Source: Procambarus clarkii (Eukaryota > Arthropoda > Malacostraca > Decapoda > Cambaridae). From it: a DNA stretch of 64,000 nt. Where the stretch lies: assembly GCF_040958095.1 (NCBI RefSeq), contig NC_091171.1, positions 49,035,668-49,099,667 of the forward strand, read 5' to 3'. The notes below the pieces were generated by a model. The model was not told the DNA's origin. It saw only the letters and a list, made by a program, of their open reading frames with translations, and ran no database searches. Below, piece after piece: positions 21,341-32,818 of this stretch (positions are counted from its first letter, which is position 1; each line of letters begins with the position of its first letter). The position numbers were made by a program, and so were the translations under genes.

Positions 21341-21500
21341 TCTACCCTGTCAGTTCCCCTGAAAATTTTATAGGTGGTGATCATGTCTCCTAAATCTTCT
21401 GTCTTCCAGTGTCGTGAGGTTTAGTTCCAGTAAGGAGCAATGTGTCAACTTCCTTAGTCCTGGGACGTGCCATGTTGGTGCCAATACTCCGTTACTGGCT
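21341..21500 (-). mobile_element. CR1-like LINE 3' coding end, part 2
   Basis: The minus strand continues the CR1 C-terminal coding region: GGAGACATGATCACCACCTA corresponds to the GDMITT motif seen at 34104-34680. It is degenerate. Confidence 0.6.
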
Positions 21501-21559
21501 TATGTACGTGGCCAACAGTCCACTTACTCACATGATAATGATAACGACAATCATAATGA

Positions 21560-21665
21560 TATGATAATGAAACTATTTATGAAAAGTACATACACACAAA
21601 ATAAATTACAAACAGAAAGGTGAATTTATAGATAGAGCAAGTATATAATATATATTGGTTTGTCT
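21560..21665 (-). mobile_element. LINE family B-like 3' tail fragment
   Basis: AAGTACATACACACAAAATA and GAATTTATAGATAGAGCAAG are diverged minus-strand matches to the LINE B 3' UTR. Only about 100 bp remain. Confidence 0.55.
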
Positions 21666-22080
21666 TCATTTGCATGTTTGACATATTTATCTGGCAAATT
21701 TGAAGACCGTGCATAATTAGGGATGGAAAGATATACAGGAAAAAAATAAAAATCGCTTCAAAACGATCTTGACAAGCAACATAACAGGTAAATAAAAAAT
21801 GGCAGATGCAGTTTAATGTTTTAAAAATGTAGAGCTGTAAGCCAAGATAACAATAGAGTTAACAGATATCAACCGGACAATGTTGACACCGCGAACTTTG
21901 AATGCCAAGAAGATCTGGGGAAGGGGGGGGTGGGGAGTCATGATTGTTAGCTAGAGATCTCAAGCCAAAAGGTGAGTAATTACGAAAAGGAGACAAAAAA
22001 TCAATCATATATGTGTCTGAAGTGAGGGCAAATATGATACAGGGATTTATTTCCAGAAATCTTTGCAACAAGACACTTAA
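21666..22080. other. unassigned
   Basis: AT-rich unique DNA. No gene or repeat recognised. Confidence 0.35.
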
Positions 22081-22330
22081 AGGGTATGGGGGGCACTAAC
22101 GCCCACAGGATGGGTATGGAGGGTGCGCTACCGCCCACAGGATGGGTATGGGGGGGGGCGCACTAACGCCCACAGGATGGGTATGGGGGGTTGCGCTACC
22201 GCCCACAGGATGGGTATGGAGGTGCGCTACCGCCCACAGGATGGGTATGGGGATGCGCTACCGCCCACAGGATGGGTATGGGGATGCGCTACCGCCCACA
22301 GGATGGGTATGGGGTGCTCTACCGCCCACG
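22081..22330. repeat. short minisatellite, about 31-bp unit, 7 copies
   Basis: Copies of CCCACAGGATGGGTATGG followed by GGGTGCGCTACCG or close variants. Unit length varies with the G run. A related unit (CACGGGATGGGTATGGGG) makes a four-copy cluster at 61632-61756. Confidence 0.9.
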
Positions 22331-22339
22331 ACGGGCTAA

Positions 22340-22849
22340 GCACAACGACCCATTAAACGTGTACTACTCAAACAGGCGGGTATTGATAGAACAAAGCAGA
22401 GGGTCCAAATACACTTGTCTGCGCAGAAACATTAATGAATGATGAAAACAGTGAATAATTGTCTGAATAAGCAAATAAAGGGTGACAAATTATTTCACAC
22501 ACTGATAGACAGGTTTGACGGAGTATAGCAATATATGTCAAGTAAAATATATAATGTAGTGACAAAGAGGGAATCCAAGCTGAGCCACACATACTCTGTT
22601 TGAATAGAATTAAATCAAAATAACGATAGCCTAATAATAGGAGTCATATACGTACAGGCTATCAAACTAGGACAGAACAGAAGAAAAACATATATAAGAA
22701 GAAATATATCTTTTTTAGGTCTCACACTGTATGTGTTGTGGGAGACTTGAATTTTAGTAGAATAAACTGGACTAACGAAAAAGGGAATACTGAAACAGAA
22801 AATGTTGCTTCCTTAAACAATATATTATGGCGCCAACAACTTAAATAAT
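22340..22849 (+). pseudogene. CR1-like LINE endonuclease fragment
   Basis: Plus-strand reading begins PLNVYYSNRR (start of an APE endonuclease). At about 22730-22830 it shows VVGDLNFSRINWTNEKGNTE, the GDFN-type catalytic region. Multiple stops and frame changes make it inactive. It continues after the (CA)n insertion at 22863-23066. Confidence 0.65.
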
Positions 22850-22862
22850 ATTTTAAGCTTAG

Positions 22863-23066
<204 letters not shown>

Positions 23067-23079
23067 ATTTTAAGCTTAG

Positions 23080-23215
23080 TGTTAGTTAACAGTGAGACAA
23101 ATAATATCTAAATAGAAAATGGCCTAGAGAACAGCCATCACAACGCAGCCAGATTCAACATAGCAAGGAAAACTCGTGTGAGAGAAAACTGTTAGGAAGC
23201 CAGGTTTCTGTAAAA
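23080..23215 (+). pseudogene. CR1-like LINE endonuclease fragment, continuation
   Basis: Plus-strand reading ENGLENSHHNAARFNIARK resembles the SDHNAVRF catalytic His region of APE endonucleases, with the Asp changed. It continues 22340-22849 beyond the inserted retroposon. Confidence 0.55.
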
Positions 23216-23339
23216 TTGATTTTGAGGGTTATAAGGGATTCCTGTAAGGGTCTGAGGGTGAGGGGCGTGGAATGTGGTGTGTTCCCCGGAGGTGTGGGAA
23301 GCCTAGCGGTGAGTTACATCACAATGCATTACCTAAGAA
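23216..23339. other. unassigned bridge
   Basis: Unique sequence between the endonuclease remnant and LINE B copy 3. The open frame that begins here only becomes LINE sequence at about 23340. Confidence 0.4.
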
Positions 23340-24392
23340 CAGTAAATACTGAGCTAAATAAAGTCCATCTGTGGCTAACTGCCAACAAACTCACCCTTAA
23401 CATTGACAAAACTTTCTATATTCTGTTTGGCAATAAATCCTCTAATCAAATAAATCTCAAAATAAACAATACCCAAATTTGTAACAAATTAGATGGCAAA
23501 TTCCTTGGCATTCTTATTGACCACAAGCTGGATTTCCAGGGACACATTCTAAACATATCAAAAAAAGTTTCAAAAACTGTGGGCATTCTTTCTAAGATCA
23601 GATATTATGTACCACGCCCTGCCCTGGTGACTCTCTATTACTCCCTTATCTATCCATATCTCAACTATGGTATTTGTGCTTGGGGCTCTACTACCCAAAA
23701 TCACTTACGTCCTCTAATTACTCAACACAAAGCTGCTATTAGGACAATATCCAATTCTGGTCCCAGACATCACTCGGTACCCCTACTCAAATCTCTGAAT
23801 ATGTTAGACATTAAGTCACTGCACATTCTCTCATGTGTATTATACATATATAAAACGCTAAACTATAATGCCAATCCTGATCTCAAAAGCTTCATAGAAG
23901 GTTAGTAACAGAACCCACGAGCACCACACCAGAAATAAATACAGTTTTGATATTCCTCGGGTACGACTTAATCAAACTAGAAATGCTCTACAAATCAAGG
24001 GGCCCAGAATGTGGAATGACCTTCCCAACCATGTTAAAGACTGTACCTCTCTCAACCAGTTTAAGTTAAAAACGAAGCTATACCTAATAAATTCCCTGTA
24101 ACCTACCTTACCCTTCTATTGTCAACCAATGTCTGTTTTTCTTTAAAGAGCGCTGTTTGTCGACATAATTGTATTTGTGCTGCTTTTTCATCAATGTTTT
24201 CATTTCTTGTTTTCATTCTACTCATTATGCTCAATTATGCTATTAAGCTTGTCATTTAAGTTTATCATGCCCGAAACGCTTTGCGTAATAGTGGCTTTAG
24301 GCATTGTATGTACTAGCTCTACCTATAAGTCAACCAATCCTTGTAAAAATTTATTGTATGTACCTTACCTAAATAAAATTGTATTGTATTAT
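23340..24392 (+). pseudogene. LINE family B copy 3, 5'-truncated
   Basis: Plus-strand RT C-terminal half starting TVNTELNKVHLWLTANKLTL, downstream of the catalytic Asp pair. It runs to a premature TAG at 23904-23906, where copy 1 has Cys. The rest of the coding end and the 3' UTR continue to the ATTGTATTGTATT tail at about 24392. It is nearly identical to copy 1 at 13141-14740 but inverted relative to it, about 10 kb away. Confidence 0.88.
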
Positions 24393-24678
24393 GTAGACTC
24401 AGATTACACCTAATTTAAGTACACTCTTAGTCAAACCCAGAAACATATAGTATACCTTATACATTGATTAGGTCGAACAATGACTGCAAAAGTGTGTACC
24501 CTTGGGGGCCTTACCAGAAAAAAGGTTATGTACAAACGAATTAGCAATGGGTTCTGTGTTCTATATGCACGCGTACATAGAACAACAGTGTGCCGAACTA
24601 ACAAGAAATATTACAAAGAAATGAGATAAGCTAAAAGAAAAGAAACTGTCTTTTATAATTAGAAAATATAAGAAATTA
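24393..24678. other. unassigned
   Basis: AT-rich unique DNA before the array. Nothing recognised. Confidence 0.35.
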
Positions 24679-24921
24679 TCCCCTCTCCCTGCTCCTGTAT
24701 CTCTCCCTGCCTCTGTACCTCTCCCTGCCTCTGTACCTCTCCCTGCCTCTGTACCTCTCCCTGCCTCTCACCTCTCCCTGTCTCTCACCTCTCCCTGCCA
24801 CTGTACCTCTCCCTGCCTCTGTACCTCTCCCTGCCTCTCACCTCTCCCTGCCTCTCACCTCTCCCTGCCACTGTACCTCTCCCTGCCTCTGTACCTCTCC
24901 CTGCCTCTGTACCTCTCCCTG
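24679..24921. repeat. 17/18-bp minisatellite, left part
   Basis: Units CTCTCCCTGCCTCTGTAC (18 bp) and CTCTCCCTGCCTCTCAC (17 bp) mixed. The array continues at 26006 after the LTR insertion; the duplicated CCCTG at the junction comes from the repeat unit itself. Confidence 0.95.
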
Positions 24922-26005
24922 TGTTACGGACCCGAGTCCAGCGTCGTAGCACGGAGCAGTGACGACAACGCCATCTGTGAGTCCGCTCCCGAAACCCCCT
25001 CCAAATGGACGACGCCATCTAGTGAGGACGGGATATACCGGCCACAGGGGCTGGATTCCCGTCTTAATCAGCTCATAACATAGCCGCTGCTGACCTCTGG
25101 TGAAGTGGCGCTTAGACAGCAACGCCATCTATGGAGTGGATAGGTGGGCGTTTGTGTCTAAGCCTGTAAGTGAGGTTCCCTAGCCCCAGTACTAATGACG
25201 TGTCTGATTACAGAGTCGACCTGGGACTGCTGTATTGGACGATGGGGCAGTCTACCCAAGGCAGCCAAGGTCTCTTCATGAGTTTGCTCTGCAGGAGCTG
25301 TGAGTCACCCCCGGACGAACACTGTTGAGAGTGTTAGCCTGCCTGTGACGTGGCAGTACCAGGAATCGTCCTATCCGGGACTGGCTGCTGGAAGAGACTA
25401 GCCACTGTGGTGCTGAGAGAGGAGAGTGATCAGCGGAATCACACGAGGCTCCTGCCTAGGGCTCGCAACCCTAGTATCGGTCGTGGAGTGGCCTACACAG
25501 CGGAGCTGATCGGAACCTGCCAGCTACAGGCTGGATTTGTGGTTGAAGGCCTCCACGATGGTGCACCCAGTGGGACTGTGATTTGGCTGGCCTGTGGCCA
25601 GGGTAGATTCGCCGAGAGAATCAGAAGATTCATCGTGGACCACAAAGAAGAGAACCAGGGCTACTCATCGTGGGCCACAAAGAAGAGAACCAGGGCTACT
25701 CATCGTGGGCCACAAAGAAGAGAACCAGGGCTACTCATCGTGAGCACCGTGGAACATCCTGAGTCTTCGGAGGAAGACAAGTTATTGTACATAAGTGTAG
25801 TTATAGCCCAGCGTGTGACTGATATATTTATTTATGGTGGTGGTAGAAATATATATATAAAGCAGTGCATTTGTATCCCTTCCCCTTTAATTTAACTTGC
25901 ATTACGGAACACACCCCTTGAAAGCCACTACTAACTTGGGGCCGGATACCCAAACTCTAATAACATCAGAGAAGAACCCGGTTGCGACCCAATAGGGCCG
26001 TAACA
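24922..26005. mobile_element. solo LTR (1,084 bp) with 5-bp target duplication
   Basis: Starts TGTTACGG and ends CCGTAACA, a perfect 8-bp inverted terminus with TG...CA ends. It is flanked by CCCTG on both sides (24917-24921 and 26006-26010). These are the hallmarks of an LTR retrotransposon remnant left by LTR-LTR recombination. Internally there is an A/T-rich ATATATATATAAAG box near 25850 that could be the promoter. A unit of about 35 bp (GCCACAAAGAAGAGAACC...) is repeated about three times at 25640-25745. An open frame at 25350-25895 has no recognisable domain and is probably fortuitous. Gypsy and BEL families both make 5-bp duplications; which one cannot be told. Confidence 0.85.
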
Positions 26006-28698
26006 CCCTGCCACTCACCTCTCCCTGCCACTGTACCTCTCCCTGCCACTGAACCTCTCCCTGCCACTGTACCTCTCCCTGCCACTGTACCTCTCCCTGC
26101 CACTGTACCTCTCCCTGCCACTGTACCTCTCCCTGCCACTGTACCTCTCCCTGCCTCTGTACCTCTCCCTGCCTCTGTACCTCTCCCTGCCTCTGTACCT
26201 CTCCCTGCCTCCGAACCTCTCCCTGCCTCCGAACCTCTCCCTGCCTCTGTACCTCTCCCTGCCTCTGTACCTCTCCCTGCCTCTGTACCTCTCCCTGCCT
26301 CTGTACCTCTCCCTGCCTCTGTACCTCTCCCTGCCTCTGTACCTCTCCCTGCCCTTGTACCTCTCCCTGCCTCTGTACCTCTCCCTGCCTCTGTACCTCT
26401 CCCTGCCTCTGTACCTCTCCCTGCCTCTGTACCTCTCCCTGCCTCTGTACCTCTCCCTGCCCCTGTACCTCTCCCTGCCTCTGTACCTCTCCCTGCCTCT
26501 CACCTCTCCCTGCCTCTGTACCTCTCCCTGCCTCTGTACCTCTCCCTGCCTCTGTACCTCTCCCTGCCCCTGTACCTCTCCCTGCCTCTGTACCTCTCCC
26601 TGCCTCTCACCTCTCCCTGCCTCTGTACCTCTCCCTGCCTCTGTACCTCTCCCTGCCTCTCACCTCTCCCTGCCTCTCACCTCTCCCTGCCTCTGTACCT
26701 CTCCCTGCCTCTGTACCTCTCCCTGCCTCTCACCTCTCCCTGCCTCTGTACCTCTCCCTGCCTCTGTACCTCTCCCTGCCTCTGTACCTCTCCCTGCCCC
26801 TGTACCTCTCACTGCCCCTGTACCTCTCCCTGCCCCTGTACCTCTCCCTGCCCCTGTACCTCTCACTGCCCCTGTACCTCTCACTGCCTCTGTACCTCCC
26901 TGCCTCTCACCTCTCCCTGCCTCTGTACCTCTCCCTGCCCCTGTACCTCTCCCTGCCCCTGTACCTCTCCCTGCCTCTGTACCTCTCCCTGCCTCTCACC
27001 TCTCCCTGCCTCTGTACCTCTCCCTGCCTCTGTACCTCTCCCTGCCTCTGTACCTCTCCCTGCCTCTGTACCTCTCCCTGCCTCTCACCTCTCCCTGCCT
27101 CTGTACCTCTCCCTGCCTCTGTACCTCTCCCTGCCTCTGTACCTCTCCCTGCCCCTGTACCTCTCACTGCCCCTGTACCTCTCCCTGCCCCTGTACCTCT
27201 CCCTGCCCCTGTACCTCTCACTGCCCCTGTACCTCTCCCTGCCCCTGTACCTCTCACTGCCTCTGTACCTCTCCCTGCCTCTCACCTCTCCCTGCCTCTG
27301 TACCTCTCCCTGCCCCTGTACCTCTCCCTGCCCCTGTACCTCTCCCTGCCCCTGTACCTCTCCCTGCCCCTGTACCTCTCCATGCCCCTGTACCTCTCCC
27401 TGCCCCTGTACCTCTCCCTGCCCCTGTACCTCTCCCTGCCTCTGTACCTCTCCCTGCCTCTCACCTCTCCCTGTCTCTCACCTCTCCCTGCCTCTGTACC
27501 TCTCCCGGCCCCTGTACCTCTCCCTGCCTCTCACCTCTCCCTGCCTCTCACCTCTCCCTGCCTCTCACCTCTCCCTGCCTCTCACCTCTCCCTGCCTCTC
27601 ACCTTTCCCTGCCCCTGTACCTCTCCCTGCCTCTGTACCTCTCCCTGCCTCTCACCTCTCCCTGCCCCTGTACCTCTCCCTGCCTCTGTACCTCTCCCTG
27701 CCTCTGTACCTCTCCCTGCCTCTCACCTCTCCCTGCCTCTCACCTCTCCCTGCCCCTGTACCTCTCCCTGCCTCTGTACCTCTCCCTGCCTCTCACCTCT
27801 CCCTGCCCCTGTACCTCTCCCTGCCTCTCACCTCTCCCTGCCCCTGTACCTCTCCCTGCCTCTCACCTCTCCCTGCCCCTGTAACTCTCCCTGCCTCTGT
27901 ACCTCTCCCTGCCTCTCACCTCTCCCTGCCCCTGTACCTCTCCCTGCCCCTGTACCTCTCCCTGCCCCTGTACCTCTCCCTGCCCCTGTACCTCTCCCTG
28001 CCTCTCACCTCTCCCTGCCTCTCACCTCTCCCTGCCTCTGTACCTCTCCCTGCCTCTCACCTCTCCCTGCCTCTCACCTCTCCCTGCCTCTCACCTTTCC
28101 CTGCCCCTGTACCTCTCCATGCCTCTCACCTCTCCCTGCCTCTCACCTCTCCCTGCCTCTGTACCTCTCCCTGCCTCTCACCTCTCCCTGCCTCTGTACC
28201 TCTCCCTGCCTCTGTACCTCTCCCTGCCTCTCACCTCTCCCTGCCTCTCACCTCTCCCTGCCCCTGTACCTCTCCCTGCCTCTCACCTCTCCCTGCCTCT
28301 CACCTCTCCCTGCCTCTCACCTCTCCCTGCCCCTGTACCTCTCCCTGCTTCTGTACCTCTCCCTGCCTCTATACCTCTCCCTGCCTCTCACCTCTCCCTG
28401 CCTCTCACCTCTCCCTGCCTCTCACCTCTCCCTGCCTCTGTACCTCTCCCTGCCTCTCACCTCTCCCTGCCCCTGTACCTCTCCCTGCCTCTGTACCTCT
28501 CCCTGCCTCTCACCTCTCCCTGCCCCTGTACCTCTCCCTGCCTCTCACCTCTCCCTGCCTCTGTACCTCTCCCTGCCTCTCACCTCTCCCTGCCTCTCAC
28601 CTCTCCCTGCCTCTCACCTCTCCCTGCCTCTCACCTCTCCCTGCCTCTCACCTCTCCCTGCCCCTGTACCTCTCCCTGCCCCTGTACCTCTCCCTGCC
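26006..28698. repeat. 17/18-bp minisatellite, main part, about 150 copies
   Basis: The same units as 24679-24921, with GCC/GCT, CCTGTAC, CACTGTAC (left edge) and CTCAC variants. Because 17-bp units shift the frame by one, long frames alternate SPCLCT, LPASVP and SLPLYL peptides. The plus strand is a C/T-rich tract with hardly any G runs. Confidence 0.97.
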
Positions 28699-28854
28699 TT
28701 TTCTTCACCAACCAGAGTCTCAAGCAGAAGTTGCTATCAATTTCAATCCTCAATTTGATTTTTCCACTGGATAAATATAAATTTAATCCGCAGTGTTGGC
28801 TGAGTGGCGTGAGATTGGGAATTTCATGCATGTTGAGTGGCCGCCTGTCACTCG

Positions 28855-29034
28855 GTGTACACGTGTGCGTCTGTGTGTGTCTTCACGTGTGCGTGTCCTG
28901 AGTGTGTGTACACGTGTGCGTGTCCTGAGTGTGTGTACACGTGTGCGTGTCCTGTGTGTGTACACGTGTGCGTCTCCTGTGTGTGTACACGTGTGCGTCT
29001 CCTGTGTGTGTACACGTGTGCGTCTCCTGTGTGT
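28855..29034. repeat. 25-bp TG-rich minisatellite
   Basis: Units of GTGTGTACACGTGTGCG followed by TCTCCTGT or TGTCCTGA. Single residual copies recur at 29328-29352 and 30193-30220, on the far sides of SINE and CR1 insertions, so the array was longer before being split. Confidence 0.9.
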
Positions 29035-29110
29035 TCACCTAGTTGTATTCACCTAGTTGTGTTTGCCGGGGTTGAGCTTTGCTCTGTCGGCCAACCTCTC
29101 AACTGTTTAC
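29035..29110 (-). mobile_element. CR1-type 3' tail fragment
   Basis: The minus strand ends in AACTAGGTGAATACAACTAG-like copies, with the GAGAGGTTGGCCGACAGAGC segment before them. This is the common CR1 3' end of the window (compare 34860-34925), diverged. Confidence 0.6.
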
Positions 29111-29149
29111 TAATTACTTTTTTTCCCCCCCACACCACACACACACACA

Positions 29150-29327
29150 CACCCCCCAGGAAGCAGCCCGTGACAGCTGACTAACTCCAAGGTACCTATT
29201 TACTGTAGGTAACAGGGGCATTCAGGGTGAAAGAAACTTTGCCCATTTGTTTCTGCCTCGTGCGGGAATCGAACCCGCGCCACAGAATTACGAGTCCTGC
29301 GCGCTATCCACCAGGCTACCAGGCCCC
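29150..29327 (-). mobile_element. tRNA-derived SINE (core type)
   Basis: Minus-strand tRNA-like head (29256-29327) with TAGCCTGGTGG as A box and GGGTTCGATTCCCGC as B box. The body with AGTTTCTTTCACCCTGAATG and TAAATAGGTACCTTGG ends in GGGCTGCTTCCTGGGGGG. It is homologous to 53105-53360 and, in the body, to 5996-6175. Confidence 0.85.
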
Positions 29328-29344
29328 ATATGTGTGTATCTACA

Positions 29345-30195
29345 CGTGTGCGTCTCCTAATTACCTAAGTGTAATTACCTAAGTGTAGTTACAGGATGAG
29401 AGTTACGCTCGTGGTGTCCCGTCTTCCCAGCACTCTTTATCATATAACGCTTTGAAACTACCGACGGTCTTGGCCTCCACCACCTTCTCCCCTAACTTGT
29501 TCCAACCGTCTACCACTCTGTTTGCGAAAGTGAATTTTCTTATATTTCTTCGGCATCTGTGTTTAGCTAATTTATATCTATGACCTCTTGTTCTTAAAGT
29601 TCCAGGTCTCAGGAAATCTTCCCTATCGATTTTATCAATTCCTGTTACTATTTTGTATGTAGTGATCATATCACCTATTTTTCTTGTCTTCTAGTTTTGG
29701 CATATTTAATGCTTCTAACCTCTCCTCGTAGCTCTTGCCCTTCAGTTCTGGAAGCCACTTAGTAGCATGTCTTTGCACCTTTTCCAGTTTGTTGATGTGC
29801 TTCTTAAGATATGGGCACCACACAACTGCTGCATATTCTAGCTTTGGCCAAACAAAAGTCGTGAACAATTTCTTTAGTATATCGCCATCCATGTATTTAA
29901 ATGCAATTCTGAAGTTAGAAAGCATAGCATAGGCTCCTTGCACAATATTCTTTATGTGGTCCTCAGGTGATAGTTTTCTATCTAGAACCACCCCTAGATC
30001 TCTTTCTTTATCAGAATTCTTTAAAGATTTCTCACATAATATATAGGTTGTGTGGGGTCTATGATCTCCTATTCCACATTCCATAACATGGCATTTATTA
30101 ACATTAAATTCCATCTGCCAAGTGGCGCTCCATGTACTTATTTTGTCCAGGTCGTCTTGAAGGGCATGACAATCATCAAAGTTTCTTATCCTTCC
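29345..30195 (-). pseudogene. CR1-like LINE, RT thumb to 3' end
   Basis: Minus-strand reading from 30195 gives DDLDKISTWSATWQMEFNVN, then KERDLGVVLDRKLSPEDHIK, LEYAAVVWCPYLKKHINKLEK and YEERLEALNMPKLEDKKNR. After a frame change near 29670 it continues with MITTYKIVTGIDKIDREDF and WNKLGEKVVEAKTVGSFK. This is the post-catalytic half of a CR1-type reverse transcriptase. The 3' end has duplicated CTAATTACCTAAGTG near 29358-29390. It is inserted in the 25-bp minisatellite. Confidence 0.85.
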
Positions 30196-30242
30196 TGTGT
30201 GTGTACACGTGTGCGTGTTGACTTTGTGGATGTTAATACATA

Positions 30243-30440
30243 ACTGACCCTAGAGTGAACACAACTGACCCTAGAGTGAACACAACTGACCCTAGAGTGA
30301 ACATAACTGACCCTAGAGTGAACACAACTGACCCTAGAGTGAACACAACTGACCCTAGAGTGAACACAACTGACCCTAGAGTGAACACAACTGACCCTAG
30401 AGTGAACACAACTGACCCTAGAGTGAACACAACTGACTAC
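30243..30440. repeat. 21-bp minisatellite, 9 copies
   Basis: Nine nearly perfect units of ACTGACCCTAGAGTGAACAC plus A. Length divisible by three makes the NTTDPRV heptapeptide on the plus strand. There is no evidence of translation. Confidence 0.95.
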
Positions 30441-30569
30441 ACAGCAAAACACATGGAGTGAGGTTGAGGGCTGGGAGCACCTCCACACACCTCAACCCCG
30501 TCACACTCTCACGTCTTACGCCTTGTCTTCTCGTAAGAGCTGGTGGGACTATGGTCCAGTAAGAGCTGG

Positions 30570-32718
30570 TGAGGGGCCTGACCCTCCACTTCAGGCCTGA
30601 CCCTCCACTTCAGGCCTGACCCTCCACTTCAGGCCTGACCCTCCACTTCAGGCCTGACCCTCCACTTCAGGCCTGACCCTCCACTTCTGGCCTGACCCTC
30701 CACTTCAGGCCTGACCCTCCACTTCTGGCCTGACCCTCCACTTCTGGCCTGACCCTCCACTTCTGGCCTGACCCTCCACTTCTGGCCTGACCCTCCACTT
30801 CAGGCCTGACCCTCCACTTCAGGCCTGACCCTCCACTTCAGGCCTGACCCTCCACTTCTGGCCTGACCCTCCACTTCTGGCCTGACCCTCCACTTCAGGC
30901 CTGACCCTCCACTTCAGGCCTGACCCTCCACTTCAGGCCTGACCCTCCACTTCAGGCCTGACCCTCCACTTCAGGCCTGACCCTCCACTTCAGGCCTGAC
31001 CCTCCACTTCAGGCCTGACCCTCCACTTCAGGCCTGACCCTCCACTTCAGGCCTGACCCTCCACTTCAGGCCTGACCCTCCACTTCAGGCCTGACCCTCC
31101 ACTTCTGGCCTGTCTCTCCACTTCAGGCCTGACCCTCCACTTCAGGCCTGACCCTCCACTTCAGGCCTGTCCCTCCACTTCAGGCCTGACCCTCCACTTC
31201 AGGCCTGACCCTCAACTTCAGGCCTGACCCTCAACTTCAGGCCTGACCCTCAACTTCAGGCCTGACCCTCCACTTCAGGCCTGACCCTCCACTTCAGGCC
31301 TGACCCTCCACTTCAGGCCTGTCCCTCCACTTCTGGCCTGTCTCTCCACTTCAGGCCTGACCCTCCACTTCAGGCCTGACCCTCCACTTCAGGCCTGTCC
31401 CTCCACTTCAGGCCTGACCCTCCACTTCAGGCCTGACCCTCCACTTCAGGCCTGACCCTCCACTTCAGGCCTGACCCTCCACTTCAGGCCTGTCCCTCCA
31501 CTTCTGGCCTGTCTCTCCACTTCAGGCCTGACCCTCCACTTCAGGCCTGACCCTCAACTTCAGGCCTGACCCTCCACTTCAGGCCTGACCCTCCACTTCA
31601 GGCCTGACCCTCCACTTCAGGCCTGACCCTCCACTTCAGGCCTGACCCTCAACTTCAGGCCTGACCCTCCACTTCAGGCCTGTCCCTCCACTTCAGGCCT
31701 GTCCCTCCACTTCAGGCCTGACCCTCCACTTCAGGCCTGACCCTCCACTTCAGGCCTGTCCCTCCACTTCTGGCCTGTCTCTCCACTTCAGGCCTGACCC
31801 TCCACTTCAGGCCTGACCCTCCACTTCAGGCCTGACCCTCCACTTCAGGCCTGTCCCTCCACTTCTGGCCTGACCCTCCACTTCAGGCCTGACCCTCCAC
31901 TTCAGGCCTGACCCTCCACTTCAGGCCTGACCCTCCACTTCAGGCCTGACCCTCCACTTCAGGCCTGTCCCTCCACTTCAGGCCTGACCCTCCACTTCAT
32001 GGCCTGTCCCTCCACTTCAGGCCTGACCCTCCACTTCAGGCCTGACCCTCCACTTCAGGCCTGACCCTCCACTTCAGGCCTGACCCTCCACTTCAGGCCT
32101 GACCCTCCACTTCAGGCCTGACCCTCCACTTCAGGCCTAACCCTCCACTTCAGGCCTGACCCTCCACTTCAGGCCTGACCCTCCACTTCAGGCCTGACCC
32201 TCCACTTCAGGCCTGTCCCTCCACTTCAGGCCTGACCCTCCACTTCTGGCCTGTCCCTCCACTTCAGGCCTGACCCTCCACTTCAGGCCTGACCCTCCAC
32301 TTCAGGCCTGACCCTCCACTTCAGGCCTGACCCTCCACTTCAGGCCTGACCCTCCACTTCAGGCCTGACCCTCCACTTCAGGCCTGACCCTCCACTTCAG
32401 GCCTGACCCTCCACTTCAGGCCTGACCCTCCACTTCAGGCCTGTCCCTCCACTTCAGGCCTGACCCTCCACTTCTGGCCTGTCCCTCCACTTCAGGCCTG
32501 ACCCTCCACTTCAGGCCTGACCCTCCACTTCAGGCCTGACCCTCCACTTCAGGCCTGACCCTCCACTTCAGGCCTGACCCTCCACTTCAGGCCTGACCCT
32601 CCACTTCAGGCCTGACCCTCCACTTCAGGCCTGACCCTCCACTTCAGGCCTGACCCTCCACTTCAGGCCTGACCCTCCACTTCAGGCCTGACCCTCCACT
32701 TCAGGCCTGACCCTCTAC
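30570..32718. repeat. 19-bp minisatellite, about 113 copies
   Basis: Unit AGGCCTGACCCTCCACTTC. Variants are TGGCCTG, CCTGTCCCT and CTCAACTTC. A 12-unit (228-bp) higher-order register is visible near the right end: the combination GCCTGTCCCTCCACTTCAGG followed one unit later by CTTCTGGCCTGTCC recurs at about 32211 and 32439. Confidence 0.97.
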
Positions 32719-32818
32719 TCATCCCGGCTCCCTGGTCGGGGCTGGACCATTAAAATAGGATTTGTGGGGTAAAACGTCGTGTTGAGCGAAGGGCGAGTCC
32801 TGTCTGCTGTTCTGCCTC

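Noticed and set aside
25350-25895. 181-codon frame in the solo LTR as a gene
   Set aside because: No recognised domain, lies wholly inside an LTR, and includes a tandem triplicate. Probably fortuitous.
25982-28901. Pro/Leu/Ser-rich frames up to 930 codons
   Set aside because: Translation of the 17/18-bp array. The peptide type changes at every 17-bp unit because the frame shifts.
29256-29327. Functional tRNA gene
   Set aside because: Acceptor stem does not close properly and a SINE body follows directly; two homologues exist in the window.
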